Source of the DNA: Propionibacteriaceae bacterium
Lineage (GTDB): Bacteria > Actinomycetota > Actinomycetes > Propionibacteriales > Propionibacteriaceae
DNA: 5,752 nucleotides
Assembly: GCA_003451975.1 (NCBI GenBank)
Contig: DMIX01000365.1
Location: 1 to 5,752, forward strand
Direction of reading: 5' to 3'
Program-made: the position numbers and the translations under genes
Notes under the pieces: model-generated
Told to the model about the DNA's origin: nothing
Seen by the model: only the letters and a program-made list of their open reading frames with translations
Database searches by the model: none
Part shown: piece by piece, positions 1 through 4,828 of the stretch
Position numbering within the stretch: the stretch's first letter is position 1
How the letters are laid out: every line of letters starts with the position of its first letter

Positions 1-1
1 G

Positions 2-151
2 GCCTTCTGCGATCACAACCACGAACGCAAGCTGCCTTTGGAGGGCTTCATCGGCATGGCGAACTTCGCCCGCGAGGTGCGCGATTCGGTGTGCAGCCCG
101 GTGTGGCAGTTTGCACCCCGGCACCAAGCCCATGCGGCGAAGGAGGCCTGA
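2..151 (+). CDS. nifE: NifE-like FeMo-cofactor scaffold subunit, 3' end only
   Basis: This is the C-terminal 49 residues of a protein whose start lies left of the window; it ends at TGA 149-151. Visible motifs are DHNHER near the beginning, then LEGFIGMANFAREV and SPVWQF. An Asp-x-Asn-x-Glu-Arg stretch, followed by a glycine-rich turn, an amphipathic helix and a Pro-Val-Trp close, is the usual C-terminal pattern of NifE in the nitrogenase component 1 superfamily. NifE pairs with NifN in a cytoplasmic NifE2N2 complex that matures the NifB-derived cluster into FeMo-cofactor. The stop lies 1 nt before the nifN start, and the nifN ribosome binding site is inside this gene, so the two are probably translationally coupled. 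NifD is the main alternative, because its C-terminus is related; the DxNxER motif and the nifN-nifB order favour NifE. Only about a tenth of the protein is visible. Confidence 0.78.
   Translation, partial: AFCDHNHERKLPLEGFIGMANFAREVRDSVCSPVWQFAPRHQAHAAKEA
139..146 (+). promoter_or_regulatory. Ribosome binding site of nifN
   Basis: GAAGGAGG lies 6 nt before the ATG at 153 and is a near-perfect Shine-Dalgarno sequence. It fixes the nifN start at 153 rather than at upstream in-frame codons, which would add about 14 residues (MHPGTKPMRRRRPE) unlike any nitrogenase subunit. The site sits inside the last codons of the upstream nifE-like gene. Confidence 0.85.
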
Positions 152-152
152 G

Positions 153-1568
153 ATGACCACCAAGATCCTCCCCTTGGCCGATCAAGACAAGACCGCCTGC
201 TCCACCCCGACCAAGTCGACCTCGACGACGAATGCCTGCCGGATGTGCATGCCGTTGGGCGCCTGCCTGGCCTACACCGGCTTCGAGCGCACCGTGCCCT
301 TCCTGCACGGCTCGCAAGGCTGCGCGACCTATATCCGCCGCTATTTGATCAGCCACTTTGCCGAGCCGATGGACATCGCGTCCTCCTCGGTCGGCGAAGC
401 CGCCACCGTCTTCGGCGGCGAGGCGAATCTGCGCACTGGCGTAGCCAATGTGACCCGGGTCTACTCCCCGGCGATGATCGGGCTGGCGTCCACCTGCCTG
501 ACCGAGACCATCGGTGAGGACGTCGACTCCATGATTCGCCGCATCGCCCATCCCACCGAGGGGCTGACCGCGCAGACTGGGCAGGAGATTCCGCAACTGG
601 TCTTTGCGCCCACCCCGTCGTATGCCGGCACTCACGCCGACGGCTTCCATGCCGCCGTGAAGGCGGTCGTGGCCGAGCAGGCGGTGGCCGGTGAGACCTC
701 GCAGAAGGTCAACCTGTTCCCCGGAATTATCTCCACCGCCGACCTGCGCCATCTGCTGGAAATCAGCGCTGGCTATGGCATCGAGCCGATCCTGATGCCG
801 GACTACTCCGACCGCATGGATGGCTCCAGTGCCGCACGCTACGACATGATCCCCGAAGGCGGCACCACTGCCGAGCAGGTCGCGGCCAGTGGCTCGGCGC
901 AGGCGTCGATCACGCTGGGCGGTCTGGTAACTCCCGGCGTCGACCTGGCCGGTGAGTACCTGGCCAAGACCTTCTCCGTGCCCCATAGTCATCTGCCGAT
1001 GCCGATCGGAATCCGGCTGACCGATGAGTTCACTGATCGTTTGAGCGACCTGTCCGGAGCCGAGATGCCGACCTGGCTGGCCAAAGAACGCGGACGTCTC
1101 GTTGATGCCTACATCGACGGTCACAAGTACGGTGCCGGACGCACCGCAATCGTGTTCGGCGATGAGGATCTGGTGGTCGGCGTGGCCAGCTTCCTCGCCG
1201 AGATCGGCATCAAACCACTCCTGGTGGCCAGCGGTGGACGCTCCGGCTTCCTGGCCTCCGAGATCGCTCGGATCAACCCCGACCTGCCCGACGTCGAGGT
1301 GCTCGACGACGGCGACTTCAACGAGATCGAGGCTCGCGCCGCCGAACTCAAACCCGATCTGCTGATCGGCCACTCCAAGGGATATGCCACCTCGCGGCGG
1401 CTGAATATCCCTCTGGTTCGGGTCGGTCTGCCGATCCATGACCGGGTGGGCGGCCAGCGGCTGCTGCATCTGGGCTACCGCGGTACTCAGGAACTGTTCG
1501 ATCGGGTGATCAACACCCTGATCCAGGTTCGCCAAGACGAATCCGAAGTCGGCTACTCCTACATGTGA
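153..1568 (+). CDS. nifN: NifN, FeMo-cofactor scaffold subunit (NifK-like cysteine set)
   Basis: The product is 471 aa, a usual NifN length. With NifE it forms the cytoplasmic scaffold that receives the NifB-made cluster for molybdenum and homocitrate insertion. The N-terminal region has NACRMCMPLGAC (Cys29, Cys32, Cys38), then LHGSQGCATYIRRYLISHF (Cys57), an FGGEANL segment (residues 87-93) and STCLTETIGED (Cys115). The C-terminal domain has LLIGHSKGY (403-411), IPLVRVGLPIHDR (419-431) and GGQRLLHLGYRGT (433-445), and the protein ends in EVGYSYM. These match NifN, especially the type I associate with heliobacteria and clostridia. Cys32, Cys57 and Cys115 are spaced 25 and 58 residues apart, exactly as the P-cluster ligands of NifK (Cys70, Cys95, Cys153 in Azotobacter vinelandii). 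Azotobacter NifN keeps only the middle one (Cys44). NifK is the alternative, but the short N-terminus, the SKGY and GYRGT motifs and nifB immediately downstream favour NifN. Confidence 0.9.
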   Translation: MTTKILPLADQDKTACSTPTKSTSTTNACRMCMPLGACLAYTGFERTVPFLHGSQGCATYIRRYLISHFAEPMDIASSSVGEAATVFGGEANLRTGVANVTRVYSPAMIGLASTCLTETIGEDVDSMIRRIAHPTEGLTAQTGQEIPQLVFAPTPSYAGTHADGFHAAVKAVVAEQAVAGETSQKVNLFPGIISTADLRHLLEISAGYGIEPILMPDYSDRMDGSSAARYDMIPEGGTTAEQVAASGSAQASITLGGLVTPGVDLAGEYLAKTFSVPHSHLPMPIGIRLTDEFTDRLSDLSGAEMPTWLAKERGRLVDAYIDGHKYGAGRTAIVFGDEDLVVGVASFLAEIGIKPLLVASGGRSGFLASEIARINPDLPDVEVLDDGDFNEIEARAAELKPDLLIGHSKGYATSRRLNIPLVRVGLPIHDRVGGQRLLHLGYRGTQELFDRVINTLIQVRQDESEVGYSYM

Positions 1569-1572
1569 AGGG
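1567..1572 (+). promoter_or_regulatory. Ribosome binding site of nifB
   Basis: GAAGGG lies 6 nt before the ATG at 1579 and overlaps the nifN stop codon (TGA 1566-1568). It is weaker than the sites of nifN and nifV. The overlap suggests that ribosomes finishing nifN help initiate nifB. Confidence 0.65.
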
Positions 1573-1578
1573 CTCATC

Positions 1579-2859
1579 ATGACTGCACCCCTGACCCCGA
1601 CGAAGCTCCCGATCAGTGAGCATCCCTGTTTCGATGAGGCTGCCGCCGCCCGTACCGCCCGGGTGCATCTGCCGGTGGCGCCCAAGTGCAACGTCCAATG
1701 CAATTACTGCAATCGCAAGTTCGACTGCGTTTCGGAATCCCGGCCCGGGGTGTCCTCCCAGGTGCTCACCCCCGAAGAGGCACTGCGCTATGTGGACGCC
1801 GTCCGTGCCGATCTGCCGAACCTGGCCGTGGTCGGCATCGCCGGGCCTGGTGATCCCTTCGCCAATGCCGATAAAACCCTGCGCACCTTCGAACTGGTCA
1901 AAGCCAAGCACCCCGACCTACTGCTGTGTGTGTCCAGCAACGGCCTGGAACTGGCCCACCACCTCGATGCGATCGCCGAGTTGGACATCAGCCACGTCAC
2001 CATCACCATGAACACCACTGACCCCGAGGTCGGCGGCCAGATCTACAAGTGGGTGCGCGACGGCAAACAGATCTACCGCGGCCGCGAAGCCGGCCAGTTG
2101 GTGCTCGAGCGCCAACGAGCCTCCATCGCCGGACTCAAGGCACGGGGTGTCACGGTCAAGATCAACACCATCCTGGTGCCCGGCGTCACAGACGCGGGCA
2201 TCGCCGACGTTGCCCGCGTCGCTGCCGAGCTCGGTGCCGACACTATGAACAACATTCCGCTCTACCCCGTCGAGGGAACCTTGTTCGGCAGCCTCGCTGA
2301 GCCGACCACCGAGCAGATCGCCAAAGCCCACACCGACACCAAAGCCCACATCAATCTCATGGCCCACTGCCAACGCTGCCGCGCTGATGCCGTCGGCCTG
2401 CTCGGCGATGTTCACGGCCAGGAGGCCATCGACCGATTGATGGCGGCCAAGGCCCCCGCCAAAGACCGGCCCAATATCGCAGTGGTCAGCCAGGAGGGCT
2501 TCCTGGTCAATCAACACCTCGGTGGCGCCGACGAGATCCTCATCTACGAGAACGCCAACCTCGAGGGACACATCACCCCGCGTCTCGTGGATCGTCGTCG
2601 CACCCCCGCTGCCGGTGGCGGCGCCGGACGCTGGGCGATGCTGGCCGGAATCCTGTCCGACTGCAAGGCACTCATCTGCAACCAGGTCGGAGAAACACCC
2701 CGGCAGGTGCTCATCAGTTCCGGACTGAGCGTCTACGAATCCGACGGACTCATCAGCGAAGCCGTCACCGACGTCTTCGCCGGAAACCAACCCCGCCGTG
2801 CACTGCCCCCGCGGGATTGCAAGACGTCCTGCTCGGGGCCAGGCACCGGCTGCGGCTAA
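1579..2859 (+). CDS. nifB: NifB radical-SAM enzyme with C-terminal NifX-like domain
   Basis: The product is 426 aa. NifB uses S-adenosylmethionine to fuse two [4Fe-4S] units with insertion of carbide and an extra sulfur, giving NifB-co, the core of nitrogenase cofactor. The radical-SAM triad is Cys37-x3-Cys41-x2-Cys44 (KCNVQCNYCNRKFDC). Other NifB hallmarks are HPCF (Cys17), Cys50, ESRPGV (53-58), AGPGDPFAN, and CQRCRADAVGLLG (Cys264, Cys267). From about residue 297 (RPNIAVVSQEGFLVNQHLG) to about residue 402 it carries a NifX/NafY-like domain, known from other families to bind cofactor precursors. The tail, about residues 413-426, has three cysteines in CKTSCSGPGTGC and may bind iron or a cluster, which is unproven. 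The gene starts 10 nt after nifN. No separate nifX is seen between nifN and nifB, so the fused domain may serve as the carrier (inference). Confidence 0.97.
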   Translation: MTAPLTPTKLPISEHPCFDEAAAARTARVHLPVAPKCNVQCNYCNRKFDCVSESRPGVSSQVLTPEEALRYVDAVRADLPNLAVVGIAGPGDPFANADKTLRTFELVKAKHPDLLLCVSSNGLELAHHLDAIAELDISHVTITMNTTDPEVGGQIYKWVRDGKQIYRGREAGQLVLERQRASIAGLKARGVTVKINTILVPGVTDAGIADVARVAAELGADTMNNIPLYPVEGTLFGSLAEPTTEQIAKAHTDTKAHINLMAHCQRCRADAVGLLGDVHGQEAIDRLMAAKAPAKDRPNIAVVSQEGFLVNQHLGGADEILIYENANLEGHITPRLVDRRRTPAAGGGAGRWAMLAGILSDCKALICNQVGETPRQVLISSGLSVYESDGLISEAVTDVFAGNQPRRALPPRDCKTSCSGPGTGCG

Positions 2860-2869
2860 CCGTCACCAC

Positions 2870-2876
2870 AAGGAGG
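2870..2876 (+). promoter_or_regulatory. Ribosome binding site of nifV
   Basis: AAGGAGG lies 7 nt before the ATG at 2884, inside the 24-nt gap after the nifB stop. It supports the MGRLIDTTLREG start. I see no promoter or terminator in the gap, so nifV is most simply the next gene of the same transcript. Confidence 0.85.
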
Positions 2877-2883
2877 CATCACC

Positions 2884-3984
2884 ATGGGGCGACTGATCGA
2901 CACCACCTTGCGCGAGGGCGCCCAGGCACCGGTGCCCTACCTCAATGGCGCCCAGAAGACGGCACTGGTGGCTGCAATCGCTGCCATCGGGGTGGAAGAG
3001 ATCGAGCTGGGGCATGCGGTCACGGAGCTGGCCTATGGCGCCGAGCCGTTGGCCGAACTCATGGCGGTGGCCGCCGACGTTGCCCCAGACCTGCGCCGGG
3101 CGATCTGGTGCCGGGCGCGCCCGGACGATATTCGAGCCGCAGCCGCGCTCGGCCCTGAAGTGGTGTCCTTCGCCCTGCCGGTCTCTGATCGACATCTGAC
3201 CAACCGGCTGCACCGCGATCGGGCGTGGGCTCTGGCCGAGGTGGGACGGCTGGTCGACGTTGCCCGCGATGCCGGAGTGCGGTATGTCTCGATCGGCTTG
3301 GAGGACGCCAGCCGTGCTGATGTCGACTTCCTCCTCGACGTGGCTGCGGCGGCCTCCGCAGCCGGAGCCGATCGGGTACGGATCGCCGACACTGTTGGGG
3401 TACTTTCGCCGGGTTTGTTGGCTGAGGTGGTGTCGGCGGTCCGGTCCCGCTTCGACGGCGAGGTCGGCGTCCACCTGCACAATGACTTCGGCATGGCCAC
3501 CGCTGGGGCGATCGCCGCCATCGAGGCCGGAGCGGCCTGGGCCGATGTGAGCCTGCTGGGCATGGGTGAACGAGCCGGCATCGCCCGCACCGAGGAGGTT
3601 GCCGCCTTCCTCACCCTGCAAGGCAGCGCCGACTACGACCTGCATGCCGCCCGCCATGCCGCCGAAGCCCTCAGCACCTGGACCGGACGCCCGATTCCCG
3701 GCCACGCGCCGGTGATCGGCCCGGACATCTTCACCACCGAATCCGGCCTGCATGTGGCTGCCCTGGCCCGCGATCCGCAGACCTATGAGCCCTACGCCCC
3801 CGAGTTGGTGGGCGCCGAGCGATCACTGCGGCTGGGTCGCCAAAGCGGACGCTCCGCGGTAGCGGCACTACTGGGTGAACACGGTGGCGATCTGGTCGAG
3901 ATCACCGCCCAGGTGCGTGCCGTCGCCAGCCAGGAGCGCCACAGCGTGGATCCGGCTGAGGCCCGCCGGTTGTTGGGTGCCTAG
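2884..3984 (+). CDS. nifV: NifV-type homocitrate synthase (divergent motifs)
   Basis: The product is 366 aa, slightly short for NifV (usually about 380). NifV condenses acetyl-CoA with 2-oxoglutarate to give R-homocitrate, the organic ligand of FeMo-cofactor. The fold is the DRE-TIM metallolyase TIM barrel shared with isopropylmalate and homocitrate synthases. Residues 6-14 read DTTLREGAQ, with catalytic Arg10 and metal-ligand candidate Glu11. The metal-binding HxHND is at 197-201 (VHLHNDFG), GMGERAG at 226-232, and ESGLHV at 286-291 in the C-terminal part. Several family positions are changed: GERAGN is GERAGI (Ile233), GKHSG is GRQSG (318-322), and EGEQ is EGAQ. Position directly behind nifB in a nif operon argues for NifV. 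Another acyl-CoA-condensing enzyme of the same family, such as a citramalate or isopropylmalate synthase relative, cannot be excluded. It appears to be the last gene of the operon. Confidence 0.85.
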   Translation: MGRLIDTTLREGAQAPVPYLNGAQKTALVAAIAAIGVEEIELGHAVTELAYGAEPLAELMAVAADVAPDLRRAIWCRARPDDIRAAAALGPEVVSFALPVSDRHLTNRLHRDRAWALAEVGRLVDVARDAGVRYVSIGLEDASRADVDFLLDVAAAASAAGADRVRIADTVGVLSPGLLAEVVSAVRSRFDGEVGVHLHNDFGMATAGAIAAIEAGAAWADVSLLGMGERAGIARTEEVAAFLTLQGSADYDLHAARHAAEALSTWTGRPIPGHAPVIGPDIFTTESGLHVAALARDPQTYEPYAPELVGAERSLRLGRQSGRSAVAALLGEHGGDLVEITAQVRAVASQERHSVDPAEARRLLGA

Positions 3985-3986
3985 TG

Positions 3987-4003
3987 CCGGGGCGCAACCC
4001 CGG
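3987..4003 (+). terminator. Possible terminator hairpin after nifV
   Basis: CCGGGG (3987-3992) and CCCCGG (3998-4003) form a perfect 6-bp G/C stem with a CGCAA loop, starting 2 nt after the nifV stop codon. No U-tract follows, which is common for high-GC actinobacterial terminators. The position suggests that it ends the nif transcript, but the stem is short. Confidence 0.45.
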
Positions 4004-4006
4004 GGC

Positions 4007-4020
4007 TTCGACAAGCTCAG
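4007..4020. repeat. REP-like element, inverted relative to the tandem repeats
   Basis: TTCGACAAGCTCAG is the reverse complement of CTGAGCTTGTCGAA. It can pair with CTGAGCTTGACGAA in the tandem copies at 4100-4113 and 4139-4152 at 13 of 14 positions, and with CTGAGCCTGACGAA at 4061-4074 at 12 of 14. TTCGACAAGCTCAG followed by CCAACG resembles a dispersed intergenic repeat I recognise from actinobacterial genomes. Whether it is mobilised or acts in mRNA ends is not known from this sequence. Confidence 0.6.
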
Positions 4021-4052
4021 CCAACGACCCCTCGAACCACGCCCCCGAGAAG

Positions 4053-4161
4053 CCCGTTCCCTGAGCCTGACGAAGGGCACACCCACCCCAACCCGTTCCC
4101 TGAGCTTGACGAAGGGCACACCCACCCCAACCCGTTCCCTGAGCTTGACGAAGGGCACACC
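4053..4161. repeat. 39-bp tandem repeat, about 2.8 copies
   Basis: Copies lie at 4053-4091, 4092-4130 and 4131-4161 (31 bp of the third). Each carries the core CCCTGAGCTTGACGAAGGG followed by GCACACC and a C-rich spacer. The full copies differ only at 4067 (C, against T at 4106). The near-identity suggests recent duplication or replication slippage. The unit length is a multiple of three and the frame leading into the next gene stays open, encoding a repeated RSLSLTKGTPTPT. I regard this as non-coding, because the residues before it read in from nifV in another frame and the downstream protein family begins after it. Confidence 0.95.
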
Positions 4162-4192
4162 AGTCAGCCATGAGCATTGCCATACTTCAGAC

Positions 4193-4828
4193 ATGGCCCA
4201 TACCCAAAACCCACCGATCGAGCGGCTGGTGTTCTTCTCCGATGCGGCGGTCGCGATCGCGCTGACGCTGCTGATCCTTCCGCTGATGGATTCGGTGCAA
4301 GAGAGTTCGGCCGAAGGCCTGGATGCGTCCGCCTATCTCCAGCAGAACGGCACCGGGCTGATCGGTTTTGCGCTGAGTTTCCTTCTCATTGCCCGGTTCT
4401 GGCGCAGCCATCACCGGCTCTTCGCCCGAATCCAGGATGAGGTTCCCGGGCTGTTCGGGGTGAACATGGCCTGGCTGGCCATGATCGTGCTGATGCCGGT
4501 GGCGACGGCCATCATCTTTTCGCTGCCCGAAGGCACCACTGAGTATGTGATCTACATCGGCACCATGTTGGGTGCCTCGCTGTGCATGGTCGCCATGACG
4601 TGGATGCTGCATCGCCACCCTGAAGCGTGGGCTGACGGCCAGCAGGTCAGCGCCGAGTCGGTACGGGCCGGTGCGGTCACCGCTGCGCTGCTGCTCGCCG
4701 CATTGGTGGTTTCACTGTTGGTGCCCGGAGCAGGCTTCTGGTCATTGCTGCTGTTGCTTGCCACCCGTCCACTGCAGCTCGGCCTGGACCGACTCAGAAC
4801 TCACCGGGGACAAGCCGGTGCTGCATGA
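4193..4828 (+). CDS. TMEM175/DUF1211-type six-helix membrane protein
   Basis: The product is 211 aa. Start ATG 4193 puts the family motif at the N-terminus: ERLVFFSDAAVAIALTLL, with the signature Phe-Ser-Asp at residues 15-17 in helix 1. Predicted helices by eye are about 13-31, 54-70, 90-110, 118-139, 158-177 and 182-196. The loop after helix 2, ARFWRSHHRLF (67-77), is also typical. Bacterial TMEM175 proteins have six helices and assemble as tetrameric potassium channels, with the first helix lining the pore; ion selectivity here is inferred from the family only. The same frame is open back to 3875 through the tandem repeats and nifV, but that extension has no family likeness. I see no Shine-Dalgarno sequence before 4193; CATACT (4181-4186) is a weak -10-like match that would allow a leaderless start. 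The 3' end overlaps the convergent gene by 35 nt. No link to nitrogen fixation is evident. Confidence 0.85.
   Translation: MAHTQNPPIERLVFFSDAAVAIALTLLILPLMDSVQESSAEGLDASAYLQQNGTGLIGFALSFLLIARFWRSHHRLFARIQDEVPGLFGVNMAWLAMIVLMPVATAIIFSLPEGTTEYVIYIGTMLGASLCMVAMTWMLHRHPEAWADGQQVSAESVRAGAVTAALLLAALVVSLLVPGAGFWSLLLLLATRPLQLGLDRLRTHRGQAGAA

Noticed and set aside
153..1568. Reading this gene as NifK, the catalytic nitrogenase beta subunit
   Set aside because: The cysteine spacing fits NifK, but the C-terminal SKGY and GYRGT motifs, the short N-terminus and the direct junction to nifB fit NifN better.
48..1703. 551-codon open frame on the - strand across nifN
   Set aside because: It lies antisense to a clearly conserved gene. 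Its long openness follows from G/C-rich third positions on the + strand, its composition is Gly/Gln/His/Asp-rich, and it resembles no family I know.
1918..2790. 290-codon open frame on the - strand across nifB
   Set aside because: It is a shadow of the nifB reading frame with low-complexity Gly/Asp/Val composition, and no recognisable motif.
2863..3753. 296-codon open frame on the - strand across nifV
   Set aside because: It is a shadow of nifV, which has intact catalytic motifs on the + strand.
4053..4161. CRISPR-like array
   Set aside because: The 39-bp units abut with no variable spacers and only about 2.8 copies, so this is a simple tandem repeat.
4145..4173. Promoter with -35 TTGACG in the last repeat copy driving the TMEM175-type gene
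   Set aside because: The hexamer at 17-18 nt spacing (CCATGA or CATGAG) is a poor -10, and TTGACG is simply part of every repeat copy.
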